Source: JAHDHW01 sp963793295 (GTDB lineage: Bacteria; Bacteroidota; Bacteroidia; Chitinophagales; Saprospiraceae). From it: DNA of 64,000 nucleotides. The DNA lies in NCBI GenBank assembly GCA_963793295.1, contig CAWBZX010000013.1, forward strand, positions 434,001 to 498,000. The letters are read 5' to 3'. Each line of letters begins with the position of its first letter. Position 1 is the first letter of the stretch. Positions 18,889-27,740 of the stretch are shown in pieces. The translations under genes and the position numbers were made by a program. The notes below the pieces were generated by a model that was not told the DNA's origin, made no database searches, and worked only from the letters and a program-made list of their open reading frames with translations.

Positions 18889-19640
18889 AAGTTTTAATTA
18901 TCGAAGACGAAATAACAGCGGCTCGTCGCCTTAAAAATTTAGTGTATAAAATTAATCCGGATATTGAGATTGTAGACCAATTAGATAGTATCGAAGGGGT
19001 TTTGAATTGGATGGAGAATAACGAAATGCCTGATTTGATCTTTATGGATATCCACCTTGCTGATGGTTCTAGTTTTGAAATATTCAATCATGTGCAAATT
19101 GAAAAACCGGTAATTTTTACAACTGCTTACGACGTATACGCGATTCAAGCCTTTCAGGTCAATGCTGTTGATTATATTTTAAAACCAATTAAAGAAGAAC
19201 AGTTAAAAGCGGCCTTAGAAAAATATTATAAGTACCACAAAGAAACAAATATTGACTACCAAAAGGTCGTGCAATCACTACAACAGCCTTCAGATGAAAA
19301 ACGTTTTCTGATTCGTTTGGGCCACTCGATCCGGTTGGTCGATATGAAAAATGTGGCTTATTTTTATACAAAAGATAAAATCACTTTCTTGGTTACCAAT
19401 CACGGAAAACGATATCCTATTGATTATTCTTTAGAAAAGCTGGAAGAAATGACTAATCCAAAGAAATATTTTAGAATCAACCGCCAATTTATTATCAATC
19501 TTGAGGCAATCAAAGAAATGATTGCTTATTCGAAATCAAGGGTAAAAGTAGGATTAAACCCACCATGTGATTTAGAAACAATAGTGAGCACAGAGCGTTC
19601 TCCGCTTTTTAAAAAATGGTTATTGGGGGATAACGTCTAA
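18885..19640 (+). CDS. LytTR-family response regulator
   Basis: 251 residues: receiver domain with D55 in LIFMDIHLAD as phosphoacceptor, the conserved TTAYD and K of YILKPI, then a LytTR DNA-binding domain (about 145-245) with YFYTKDKITFL and FFRINRQFIIN-like segments. It overlaps the kinase gene by four bases (ATGA). It should regulate genes near LytTR direct repeats; a candidate repeat set lies in the leader of the next gene cluster at 20035-20079. Confidence 0.95.
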   Translation: MKVLIIEDEITAARRLKNLVYKINPDIEIVDQLDSIEGVLNWMENNEMPDLIFMDIHLADGSSFEIFNHVQIEKPVIFTTAYDVYAIQAFQVNAVDYILKPIKEEQLKAALEKYYKYHKETNIDYQKVVQSLQQPSDEKRFLIRLGHSIRLVDMKNVAYFYTKDKITFLVTNHGKRYPIDYSLEKLEEMTNPKKYFRINRQFIINLEAIKEMIAYSKSRVKVGLNPPCDLETIVSTERSPLFKKWLLGDNV

Positions 19641-19762
19641 ACATTGCTTATTCAGCTTCAAATTTTTCCCATTCAACATTATTTATTCATATTCTTCAAT
19701 TCCTTTGAATTAATTTCAAAACACACTAATGAGGGATAGAAAAAAATATTTCAATAAAATAA

Positions 19763-19929
19763 GGGTCTTGGGCGCGAATGCAAAGTTAGACGGGAAATCG
19801 CATTTAGTAACCCAAGTAATATGACCCGATAGGGTATCCACTCCTTTGTGGTTGACATTTCAGCTAATCGAATTGCCAAGCAAGATAATTATTCGGGATG
19901 TTAATAACTCCAAATGTGTCGTGGATACC
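19763..19929 (+). other. Structured intergenic region (candidate leader RNA or ncRNA)
   Basis: Nested inverted repeats: GGGT (19763-19766) with ACCC (19824-19827), CTTGGG (19767-19772) with CCCAAG (19811-19816), and AATGC (19777-19781) with GCATT (19800-19804). A second element pairs GGTATCCAC (19833-19841) with GTGGATACC (19921-19929), while each arm can also form its own short hairpin (CCAC-GTGG). No reading frame of note is present. No known RNA family is recognised; the fold was drawn by eye. Confidence 0.35.
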
Positions 19930-20034
19930 ACTTTTATTATACTTTTCGGGTTGATGCAGCAGCTTAGTTATTTAATAAAAATTGCTGAATGAGCAGGCCT
20001 TCAATTATTGAAGATGAAGAATTCAAGCTTACGG

Positions 20035-20079
20035 TTGTTCGCCAATAATCTTGTTCGGATACCTTTTTTACCTGTTCGG
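20035..20079 (+). repeat. Three TGTTCG direct repeats, possible LytTR operator
   Basis: TTGTTCGCC (20035), TTGTTCGGA (20051) and CTGTTCGGT (20072). The last two start 21 bases apart, which is two helical turns and the spacing known for paired LytTR sites. They sit 34-78 bases upstream of the -7 element at 20113. Confidence 0.45.
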
Positions 20080-20112
20080 TATACTTAAGTTTTTAAAAGA
20101 ACTGCAAGTATC

Positions 20113-20120
20113 TATTTTTG
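20113..20120 (+). promoter_or_regulatory. -7 promoter element of the cytochrome cluster
   Basis: TATTTTTG, exact TAnnTTTG, 20 bases before the ATG at 20141. The -33 region is T-rich without a clean TTG, as expected for a promoter that needs an activator. Confidence 0.5.
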
Positions 20121-20140
20121 GTTTAAATTATTTTTTTTAG

Positions 20141-20900
20141 ATGAAAGATACTCCTTGGTACATTCTGATTTTAATTATGTTGATGACAATGTTGGCGACA
20201 TTTTCCTGCAAGCACTCCCCTTTTATGATTGAAGACGATGTTGTGCCAATTGATACGACAGGTAATCCAATAGACACAATGAATATTGATACCGTTTCAG
20301 GGATACCATGTGATCCTGATATCGTTTATTTTGATCTAGACATTTTACCGATTTTAAAATCAAACTGTGCTTTTTCAGGTTGTCACGATGCCGCCTCAGC
20401 TGAAAAAGATGTTATCCTTGAAAGCTACGAATCAGTCATGCAGACTGCTGATGTACGTCCTTACGACCTTGACGGTAGCGATCTTGTATGAAGTGATCAC
20501 AGAAACAGACGAAGATAAAAGAATGCCGCAACCTCCCAATGCTCCTTTAAGTGCTGATCAGATCAATTTAATAGCAAAGTGGATAATGCAAGGAGCCGAA
20601 AAACGGGAATGCGATCCTGATGCTGGAGAATGTGATACTGAAAATGTAAGCTATTCAGGATTTGTGCAATTGGTAATTCAAAATAATTGTCAGGGCTGTC
20701 ATAGCGGAAATACGCCTTCAGGAAATATTGATTTGACGAATCATGCTAATGTTAAAACTCTTGCTGATTCCGGTAAATTGTACGGAGCAATTTCCTGGCA
20801 AAATGGCTATGAAAATATGCCACAAGGTGGGAATCAACTTCCTTCATGTACCATAGATAAAATTAAGTCTTGGATTGATGCAGGAGCTCCAAATAATTAA
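20141..20900 (+). pseudogene. Di-haem c-type cytochrome lipoprotein, split by a +1 frameshift
   Basis: Frame 1 (20141-20491) has a signal peptide, a lipobox-like FSCK (cysteine 23), a first haem site of CX4CH form (CAFSGCHD), then ends YDLDGSDLV-stop. Frame 2 reads on without break in sense from LYEVITETDEDKRMPQPP through SADQINLIAKWI to a second haem site CQGCH and the MPQGGNQL methionine loop, ending at 20900. Dropping one base near 20483-20488 joins them into a 252-residue protein that fits the family. Frame 2 has only a GTG far inside the first haem region as start. Next gene 65 bases on is a related mono-haem lipoprotein. Confidence 0.82.
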
Positions 20901-20965
20901 TTGATATTTAAAAGTGATATTCTCTTACGTTCCTTAATACCAAAAGCAAAAAACAATATTTTAAA

Positions 20966-21331
20966 ATGAAAATTAATGCACTTTTAGCCTTATTAATGAT
21001 AAGTCTTATAGTTTCAAGTTGCTACTACGATAATGAAGAAGAGTTGTATCCTGAAAATACCTGCAACACAAATGAAATGTCTTATACCAATAATGTTTTG
21101 CCGATTTTACAAGATAATTGTTATTCCTGCCATAATCAGGCAAGTAATCAGGGAGGAGTAACACTCGAAGGTTATTCTAATTTAAAAATTTATGTTGATA
21201 ATGGTAAGCTACTTGGTGTAATCAAACACCAATCAGGTTTCCCACAAATGCCACAGGGTCAACCTCAACTCGAGCAATGCCAGATTGACAAAATGGAAGC
21301 ATGGGTTAACCAGGGGTCACCAAATAACTAG
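20966..21331 (+). CDS. Mono-haem c-type cytochrome lipoprotein
   Basis: 121 residues: signal peptide with lipobox VSSC (C19), YTNNVLPILQDNC, haem site CYSCH (about 52-56), and the sixth-ligand loop FPQMPQGQPQL. The C-terminal half matches the second haem module of the preceding frameshifted gene (NGKLLGVI/NGKLYGAI, MPQG, IDKMEAWVNQGSPNN/IDKIKSWIDAGAPNN), so they arose by duplication. It is anchored in the periplasm or outer membrane as an electron carrier of unknown partner. Member of the 20141-23358 operon. Confidence 0.88.
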   Translation: MKINALLALLMISLIVSSCYYDNEEELYPENTCNTNEMSYTNNVLPILQDNCYSCHNQASNQGGVTLEGYSNLKIYVDNGKLLGVIKHQSGFPQMPQGQPQLEQCQIDKMEAWVNQGSPNN

Positions 21332-21367
21332 GATAGTTTTTCAATTTTGCTTTTAAAAAAAAATACA

Positions 21368-21787
21368 ATGAAGAAATATTTGATTTACATCATTTTGCTG
21401 GGACTAATAGGTGCTGGTTTTGGATTTTATATCTACAATAAACCACACAAAAATATAAAGAATATCAAAGTAGATTTTAAAATAGAAGCAAGTCAGTTTT
21501 TAGCTGCATTTGAAGAAAATGAATCCGAAGCCAATACAAAATATCTTGACAAAATAATCGAAGTCAGGGGAACAGTTCGGGAAGTAAATTCAGATGAGGA
21601 AGGCAATATCAGCGTGATATTGGATAGTGAAAATGAACTTTCAGGAGTGATTTGCCAACTCGATAATTTGACGACCCATAAAAGGACAAATTTTAATCCA
21701 GGCGAAAATGTTGCTTTCAAAGGTATTTGCACTGGAATGTTGATGGATGTTGTGATGGTGCGCTGTGTTGAAGTTCAAAAAAATTAA
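21368..21787 (+). CDS. OB-fold (tRNA_anti-like) membrane-anchored protein
   Basis: 139 residues from the ATG at 21368 (MKKYLIYIILL). The upstream in-frame extension adds seven residues that precede the natural signal anchor. One membrane segment (3-22) is followed by a periplasmic domain with the OB-fold pattern IIEVRGTVREV, VILDSE, VICQL and NPGENVAFKGICTG. Proteins of this type commonly sit beside YceI and cytochrome genes in Bacteroidota. Ligand unknown. Confidence 0.75.
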   Translation: MKKYLIYIILLGLIGAGFGFYIYNKPHKNIKNIKVDFKIEASQFLAAFEENESEANTKYLDKIIEVRGTVREVNSDEEGNISVILDSENELSGVICQLDNLTTHKRTNFNPGENVAFKGICTGMLMDVVMVRCVEVQKN

Positions 21788-21816
21788 ATAACCTTAATCC
21801 TTAAAAAAATAAACTC

Positions 21817-22377
21817 ATGACTCGAATATTCTTTTTTTTATTAATACTGATGATCATTTCTACAAATATTCAGGCTCAGAAATATTTTACAAGAGAAGGA
21901 AAAGTATCCTTCTTTTCCGAAGCTCCTCTTGAAAAAATTGAAGCACGAAATAGTAAAGCGACCAGCGTGATGGATATTTCTACCGGGAGAATGGAATTTG
22001 CTATTTTGATCAAAGCTTTTCAGTTTGAAAAAGCATTAATGCAAGAGCATTTTAATGAAAACTATATGGAAAGCAATAAATATCCCAAAGCAACTTTTAA
22101 AGGTAATATTGCAAATTTTGAAACAGTAGACTTATCTAAAGATGGAGGCTATGAGGTAACTGTAAAAGGAGATTTGACTATTCACGGCGAAACAAAATCA
22201 ATTGAAGCTCCTGGAAAAATTATTGTAAAAGATGGTCAGATTACAGCCAACTCAAGCTTTGAAGTTGCTGTTGCTGACTATAAAATCGAAATACCCGGAA
22301 TCGTAAAAGATAATATTGCCAAGACAGTTCGAATTGATATTTCAGTAAATTATGAAGAACTAAATAAGGGGTCATAA
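21817..22377 (+). CDS. YceI-domain exported protein (second copy)
   Basis: 186 residues with a signal peptide ending near ANIQA-type cleavage at about 20, then the YceI barrel: VSFFSEAPLEKIEA, MEFAILIKAFQFEK, HFNENYMESNKYPKATFKG and GDLTIHGETK. It is a paralogue of the copy at 15456 by shared motifs, and likewise should bind an isoprenoid-like lipid in the periplasm. It lies between the OB-fold gene (30 bases upstream) and the DUF5777 barrel gene, in the same operon. Confidence 0.92.
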   Translation: MTRIFFFLLILMIISTNIQAQKYFTREGKVSFFSEAPLEKIEARNSKATSVMDISTGRMEFAILIKAFQFEKALMQEHFNENYMESNKYPKATFKGNIANFETVDLSKDGGYEVTVKGDLTIHGETKSIEAPGKIIVKDGQITANSSFEVAVADYKIEIPGIVKDNIAKTVRIDISVNYEELNKGS

Positions 22378-22452
22378 TTAGTTACAGGTTCGTGTTATTG
22401 GTTGCCAGATGATCTGGTAGCCAATAACTCTTTAAAATTAAAAAACAATTTT

Positions 22453-23358
22453 ATGAAATATATCTTTACTTTTTTAATGGTACTATTTCTGAGCCTTTTT
22501 ACCAATCTCACCGCTCAGGAAGATGATTTGTTAAGTTTGCTTGAAGAAGAAGAAGTGACCAATTATGCTACGGCAGCGTTTAAAACCAATCGTGTTATCA
22601 ATCTTCATTCTATAGAAAGTACTGCAAAAGGAGTTTTAGATGTAAAAATTTCTCATCGATTTGGATTTATAAATGGTGGCTTTTACGAGTTGTTTGGATT
22701 AGATAATGCTTCAATCCGTATCGGTGCTGATTATGGTATACTTGATCAATTAACGGTTGGTTTTGGGAGAAGTAGTTTCGAAAAAACTTTTGATGGTTTT
22801 TTGAAATATAAGTTTTTGCGGCAAAGTAAAGGAAAAAAGAATATGCCGATAACAGCTGCTGCTTTTAGCAGTATGGCCATTAAAACATTGCGATGGGAAA
22901 ACCCGGATCGTGAAAATCTTTTTAGTTCTCGGTTGTATTATTCTTTTCAGGTTATTTTGGGAAGAAAATTCAGCAAGAATTTTAGTTTTCAAATCTCTCC
23001 CAGCTTAGTACACCGGAACTTGGTAAAAACTAAAGCTGAAAGCAATGATGTGTTCGCTCTTGGAGCAGCGACCCGAATAAAATTGACCAGTCGGTTAGCA
23101 CTCAATGCGGAATATATTTATGTTTTGCCAGATCAACTGGCCCCTGAATATCGCAATTCTTTTTCTATTGGGTTTGATATTGAAACAGGAGGGCACGTTT
23201 TCCAATTGCATTTCACCAATTCCACTTCGATGATTGAAAAAGGATATATTACAGAAACAGTGGGCAAGTGGACCAATGGCGATATTCATTTTGGGTTTAA
23301 TGTATCAAGGGTGTTTACTGTGGTAAAACCCAAAATTAAAGAGAAGGGAAATTTTTAA
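22453..23358 (+). CDS. DUF5777-type outer-membrane beta-barrel protein
   Basis: 301 residues from the ATG at 22453 (MKYIFTFLMVLFL); the frame is open further upstream but only this start gives a signal peptide (cut near LTAQ). The mature chain is alternating strands typical of a small barrel: RIGADYGILDQLTVGFGRS, SFQISPSLVHRN, LNAEYIYVLPD and FQLHFTNSTSM. I match it to the DUF5777 group, often coded beside YceI and c-type cytochromes. It is the last gene of the operon and ends at a strong terminator. A role as outer-membrane partner of the upstream carriers is inferred. Confidence 0.8.
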   Translation: MKYIFTFLMVLFLSLFTNLTAQEDDLLSLLEEEEVTNYATAAFKTNRVINLHSIESTAKGVLDVKISHRFGFINGGFYELFGLDNASIRIGADYGILDQLTVGFGRSSFEKTFDGFLKYKFLRQSKGKKNMPITAAAFSSMAIKTLRWENPDRENLFSSRLYYSFQVILGRKFSKNFSFQISPSLVHRNLVKTKAESNDVFALGAATRIKLTSRLALNAEYIYVLPDQLAPEYRNSFSIGFDIETGGHVFQLHFTNSTSMIEKGYITETVGKWTNGDIHFGFNVSRVFTVVKPKIKEKGNF

Positions 23359-23385
23359 ATATTGTTAAATATGCTTTTAATTTTG

Positions 23386-23419
23386 AAAAGATAGAGTAAC
23401 TTTTATTCTATCTTTTTTT
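23386..23419 (+). terminator. Rho-independent terminator of the cytochrome/YceI/barrel operon
   Basis: AAAAGATAGA (23386-23395) pairs perfectly with TCTATCTTTT (23407-23416), with an 11-base loop and continuing T run to 23419. Confidence 0.85.
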
Positions 23420-23553
23420 ATATTTATGATATTAATATTTAATTATTCAGGGTATAATTTAAGTCCTTGGAAAATAAATTCTTTGTTAAGCTATCACATT
23501 TAAAAAGAAAATTACGTTAGTTTTATGACGGTTTTTTCAAACCAAAAACAGAA

Positions 23554-24267
23554 ATGAGATACCTGGTCGCAACAATATTATTCTTTATGCTATTCTATTA
23601 TAGCTGTAATCCGATTACGAAGCGGATGGATCATTATGAGGTTCAGGGTATTGACGTTTCTCACTACCAATCTAAAATAAACTGGGATAGTATTGCTGTC
23701 CAAAATATTTCATTTGCATTTGTAAAAGCGACTGAAGGAGAAGCATTTAAGGATAGTCTTTACAGAGCCAATTGGCCCGAAATGAAAAGAGTCGGTATTA
23801 AACGCGGAGCTTATCATTTCTTTCGACCAAGCCTTTCGGTTTATAAGCAAGCAAAAAATTTTATGGATCATGTTATGCTTGAAATCGGAGATTTACCACC
23901 GGTTTTGGATGTTGAAGTTGACGATGATGCTTCTGTAGATTTAGTGGTTTTTAGAATCAAAACATGGTTGGAAATGATTGAGCATCACTATAACATTACG
24001 CCAATCATTTACACTAATATTACCTATTTTAATAAATATATTGCTGGCAATCTTGATGAATATCCTATTTGGATAGCTCGATACAGCTATAGTGAGCCAC
24101 GATTGGCATTTAATAAACAATGGGATTTTTGGCAATATGGGAATCGCGGTCGATTAAATGGTATAGAAGGGGATGTTGACTTTAATGTTTTTAATGGAAA
24201 TTGGGAGCGCTTAGAATCTTTTTGCATCACAAAGGAGCCCACACTAAGTGTTGTGGTTGATTATTAA
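23554..24267 (+). CDS. GH25-family lysozyme-like lipoprotein
   Basis: 237 residues. Signal peptide and lipobox YYSC (cysteine at 18). GH25 barrel motifs follow: GIDVSHYQSKINW (catalytic-type aspartate at 34), FAFVKATEG, GAYHFFRPS, PVLDVEVDDD (acid pair), PIIYTN, IWIARYS and WDFWQYGNRGRLNG, with DVDFNVFNG at the end. It should cleave the glycan chain of peptidoglycan, either for wall remodelling or against other bacteria. A single gene between the operon terminator and the convergent DUF1501 gene. Confidence 0.93.
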   Translation: MRYLVATILFFMLFYYSCNPITKRMDHYEVQGIDVSHYQSKINWDSIAVQNISFAFVKATEGEAFKDSLYRANWPEMKRVGIKRGAYHFFRPSLSVYKQAKNFMDHVMLEIGDLPPVLDVEVDDDASVDLVVFRIKTWLEMIEHHYNITPIIYTNITYFNKYIAGNLDEYPIWIARYSYSEPRLAFNKQWDFWQYGNRGRLNGIEGDVDFNVFNGNWERLESFCITKEPTLSVVVDY

Positions 24268-24275
24268 AAACTGTT

Positions 24276-25466
24276 TTATACAATCTTTAGGTTCTCAAAA
24301 CTCCCGTTCAAAATTTGCCCAGCATCAGTATCCAACCAATTTTCCAGTATTGTGGCGTAAACTCTTCTAAAATCAATTTGGTAAATTAAATCTCCATCTT
24401 CCAAATTCGTTAAATCCGGAGCGGAATTGTAAAAACCCGGAGTTTTTAGATTACCTCCTATCAAGAATAAATTGTTGGCAGTACCATGATCCGTACCATT
24501 GCTGCCATTTTGTTTTACTCGCCTTCCAAATTCTGAAAAAGTCATAATCAAGGTATCATCCAGTAGTCGGTTTTGTTTCAAATCCTGCACAAATGCTGCT
24601 ATTCCATCGGCATATTGTTTTAGCAGTCGCTCTTGCTGATTTCTTTGATTGACGTGGGTATCGAACCCACTTAGACTGACATAATATATTTTAGTATCTG
24701 TATCAGCAGTGATCAACTCAGCAATTTGTTTCAAATCGCGTCCAAAAGGTGTGTTGGGATATTGCTCTTTGGATTGATAAACTTTCGATTTTTCAAATAA
24801 ATAATCTGCTGAAGACTGCGTATCAATCATGGTTTTATATAAATAAGCGACATTTTCTTCATGACTATGAGCATGATGGGCAATATCACGTAAGAACTTA
24901 TTTTCGGTGGCTTTTTTTAAAGCTTTGGGATCGCTCATGGCAAATCCATTTCGACTAAAACCTTTCAAAGCCAAACTTAGGCTATCATCTACTTCTAAAG
25001 CATGATAAGGTGTTTCGCAACCATTGCATTTATTATCTAAATACCGCCCTATCCAGCCTGAAGATAGGTATTCATCGCTTTCACTAGCAGTATGCCAGAT
25101 ATCCATTGATCGAAAATGTGAACGGTCAGGGTTCGGGTATCCTACAGCATTGATGATACTCACCAATCCATCATCATATAATGGTTTCAAAGCTTCCATT
25201 GCAGGATTCAATCCTTGCTCATCACTTAATTTTAACACAGCTTCTTTATTAATACTTAAAGTTGGACGACTTTGGTAATAGATATCGTTACGAAAAGGCA
25301 CAATAGTATTTAGGCCATCGTTGCCTCCGGAAAACTGAATAACGACTAAATTTTTTCCGGATCGGCTGTTGAGCAAGTCATTTCCAGTAAATCCTTTCAG
25401 AAAGGAAGGAACCATCAAACTAGTTGAAGCTAAGGCTGTTGTTTTAAAAAAATCTCTTCTTTTCAT
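24276..25466 (-). CDS. DUF1501 family exported protein (sulfatase-like fold)
   Basis: 396 residues. A twin-arginine-like leader (KRRDFFKTTALAS) is followed by LVVIQFSGGNDGLNTIVPF, GYPNPDRSHFRSMDIWHTAS, the FSEFGRRVKQNGSNGTDHGTANNLFLIGG motif and a C-terminal LENWL. This is the DUF1501 layout. The fold is related to alkaline-phosphatase and sulfatase enzymes, but activity is unproven. It lies 59 bases downstream of a DUF1800 gene on the same strand; this pair is widely conserved in Bacteroidota and Planctomycetes. Confidence 0.93.
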   Translation of the reverse strand: MKRRDFFKTTALASTSLMVPSFLKGFTGNDLLNSRSGKNLVVIQFSGGNDGLNTIVPFRNDIYYQSRPTLSINKEAVLKLSDEQGLNPAMEALKPLYDDGLVSIINAVGYPNPDRSHFRSMDIWHTASESDEYLSSGWIGRYLDNKCNGCETPYHALEVDDSLSLALKGFSRNGFAMSDPKALKKATENKFLRDIAHHAHSHEENVAYLYKTMIDTQSSADYLFEKSKVYQSKEQYPNTPFGRDLKQIAELITADTDTKIYYVSLSGFDTHVNQRNQQERLLKQYADGIAAFVQDLKQNRLLDDTLIMTFSEFGRRVKQNGSNGTDHGTANNLFLIGGNLKTPGFYNSAPDLTNLEDGDLIYQIDFRRVYATILENWLDTDAGQILNGSFENLKIV

Positions 25467-25525
25467 AATTTATATTTTGATACATCGGTTTGATGATTGA
25501 AAATTTTTCTTATTCCAACGGTTCC

Positions 25526-26911
25526 TTAGCACATCTGATATTCTGGAATAGACATTAGACGTAGCGCCAGAGTTTTGATAAAATCTTCTTGGTTGTTGTG
25601 AATAATAAATTTTTTGAAATCGGATAAATCCATATTTGTTCCAGGCTGCAAAAGATAGGAGTTCATTTGCTCAAAAATCACCTGATGAACTTCATCTTTG
25701 AAAAGCGAAATCAAAGGATTTAAGTTGACATCAGCTTTTATTTTTCTAATAGCATTATTCCTTTGTTTGCTTTCAAATTCTTCTTTTACTTTAAAGCTGA
25801 TATCAACAGCTTGAAAGAGAAAACCTACTAAATTTAAACGAAGCATCAACGTAGAATTATCGATCCAAGTTTTCCCGCCAGGCCATCCCGCTACGTTGGG
25901 TGGATGGAACAAAACTTGCCCCAAAGCCCTTTCAATGAAAACTAAAGTCAGTGAATCGTCAAAAGTAACCTGGAGTGTACGGATAATTCCGGCTATCAAT
26001 TCAACAGGTGATTTGATTTTAACGCCAACATTTTCAGGTGCATAAAACCAATCGCTTGTAAAAATGGAATACAATAGTTCTTTAATGTCGTAATTGGAAG
26101 CAAAAAAGGATTGAGATAATCTCTGGATTCTAGTCTCGTCTATTTTTTCATTTACGAAAAATCGATAAATTTTCCGGGTAATGAAAGTAGCGGTTTCAGG
26201 CTGTTCTAAAATAATTTTGATGATGTCTTCACCATTGAAATTTCCTGTTTTGCCCATGAAGGTTTTACTACCAAAATCGTGTTGATATTTTCGAAAAACA
26301 AATTCTCCTTTTAAATTGCTGGACCAACCTGTAAATGCCCGTGCAGCTTCTTTGATATCATTTTCGGAATAATTACCACGACCGATCGTAAACAACTCCA
26401 TAAGTTCACGTGCAAAATTTTCGTTTGGTTTTTGTTTTCTATTTTGCTGATTATTAAGAAATCGAATCATGGAAACATCTTTGGCCATCGCATGCACCAG
26501 GTCACCAAAATTGCCTAAAGCATGTTTTCGTATCGTATTCAATTGAGCGTTTGCAATTCCAGACCCTTTGGTAATACAAGCGAAGTGACCATGCCAGAAC
26601 AAGCACATTTTTTCGAGCAATGCACTCTCAGAAGGATTGGCCATTCGCTGAATCCAATCAGAATTTTGTTTAAAAACAAGCTTTTTCTCTTTCTTCCTGA
26701 TCTCCTTTTTTTCTTCCTTGTTTAAGTTTTTCAGTTGATTTTCAGAAAGAGTTGTAAACGCAGCGTCTAACTCTTTTTTAGATTTTGCTTTCTCAAAAAG
26801 TTCTTTTATCGCTTGATCCAAATCCATATTCTCTACCCCAGCCCACTCCTTTGGACTAAAACCAAATCCTGCGCGCCAATAAAGATGCTTTATTTTTTCT
26901 TTGGTCGTCAT
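25526..26911 (-). CDS. DUF1800 family protein
   Basis: 461 residues, helical. Family motifs: LYWRAGFGFSPKEW at the start, KMCLFWHGHFAC, NFARELMELFTIGRGNYSENDIKEAARAFTGW, and GQVLFHPPNVAGWPGGKTWI. No clear signal peptide, while its DUF1501 partner downstream is a Tat candidate, so joint export is possible. A lysine/glutamate-rich insert at about 50-75 is unusual but not disruptive. First gene of the DUF1800-DUF1501 pair. Confidence 0.93.
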   Translation of the reverse strand: MTTKEKIKHLYWRAGFGFSPKEWAGVENMDLDQAIKELFEKAKSKKELDAAFTTLSENQLKNLNKEEKKEIRKKEKKLVFKQNSDWIQRMANPSESALLEKMCLFWHGHFACITKGSGIANAQLNTIRKHALGNFGDLVHAMAKDVSMIRFLNNQQNRKQKPNENFARELMELFTIGRGNYSENDIKEAARAFTGWSSNLKGEFVFRKYQHDFGSKTFMGKTGNFNGEDIIKIILEQPETATFITRKIYRFFVNEKIDETRIQRLSQSFFASNYDIKELLYSIFTSDWFYAPENVGVKIKSPVELIAGIIRTLQVTFDDSLTLVFIERALGQVLFHPPNVAGWPGGKTWIDNSTLMLRLNLVGFLFQAVDISFKVKEEFESKQRNNAIRKIKADVNLNPLISLFKDEVHQVIFEQMNSYLLQPGTNMDLSDFKKFIIHNNQEDFIKTLALRLMSIPEYQMC

Positions 26912-27029
26912 TTTCTAATTTTTTCCAGTTTGACTCCAATAATATTTTGAAGTTTAAGTTCGAAATAAGATTAACAAATTTTAACATGACGGATTGGTAT
27001 AGTTTTATCAGTCTTAAAAGGCAAAAGCT

Positions 27030-27037
27030 TATTTTTG
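27030..27037 (+). promoter_or_regulatory. Putative -7 element for the TPR lipoprotein gene
   Basis: TATTTTTG, exact TAnnTTTG, 15 bases before the ATG at 27053. Confidence 0.45.
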
Positions 27038-27052
27038 TAAAAAAATTGAAAT

Positions 27053-27601
27053 ATGAGAAAAGTACTGCCGACAATCATTTTAACTTTTATGGTCTTTTTG
27101 GGTTATCAAAGTTGCACAAATACAAGTTCTGAATCTGAGAAGACATCCAATGTGGATAAAGAAAAACTGGTTCAGGAAATCAAACAATTGGAAGATACGC
27201 TTAAAGCGAAAGCTGATCAGAAAATTGACCGCAATTTAGCCAGAGATTTAATAAATAAAAGTGTGGAATTTACACAAGCTTTTCCGGAGGATGTGTTGAG
27301 CCCTGCCTATTTGTTTCGGGCTGGAAATGTAGCTGTAGGGATCAGTTCCTTTGAAGAGGCAGCTAGTTATTTTGAGATTATTCACCAAAAATACACAAAC
27401 TACGAAAGGGCACCGGATGCATTATTTCTGGAAGGATTTACTTACGAAAACCATTTGAAGAACAAAGAGAAAGCTAAAAAATGTTATAATGATTTTTTGG
27501 AAAGGTATCCGGATAACCAATTGGCAGATCAGGTAAAAGTTGTTTTAGAAAATATTGACATATCACCTGAGGAGTTGGTGAAGAGCTTTCAAAAAAAATA
27601 A
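27053..27601 (+). CDS. TPR-repeat lipoprotein (BamD/YbgF-like)
   Basis: 182 residues with a signal peptide and lipobox YQSC (C21). A charged helix (35-65) is followed by two or three TPR-like helix pairs: AYLFRAGNVAVGISSFEEAASYFEII, APDALFLEGFTYENHLKNKEKAKKCYNDFLERYPDN. The YPDNQLADQVKVVLEN ending is common in BamD-type and tol-pal-type TPR proteins. It lies upstream of the two thioredoxin-TPR genes and could belong to the same envelope stress set; a precise role is not evident. Confidence 0.75.
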   Translation: MRKVLPTIILTFMVFLGYQSCTNTSSESEKTSNVDKEKLVQEIKQLEDTLKAKADQKIDRNLARDLINKSVEFTQAFPEDVLSPAYLFRAGNVAVGISSFEEAASYFEIIHQKYTNYERAPDALFLEGFTYENHLKNKEKAKKCYNDFLERYPDNQLADQVKVVLENIDISPEELVKSFQKK

Positions 27602-27740
27602 GGACCTCAATCGTTACCAATTTGTTAAAAGAGATGGAATGATAACTTACTGTCTTACGACTAACGTTTTTCTTGTGCAAAGGAGAAAGAATCTTTATAA
27701 CTTACAGAATATTTTTTTGAAAAATAAAACAAATTTAATT

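Noticed and set aside
20367..20900. Separate 177-residue gene starting at GTG 20367
   Set aside because: The start lies inside the first haem region of the other frame and gives no signal peptide; it is the second half of the split cytochrome.
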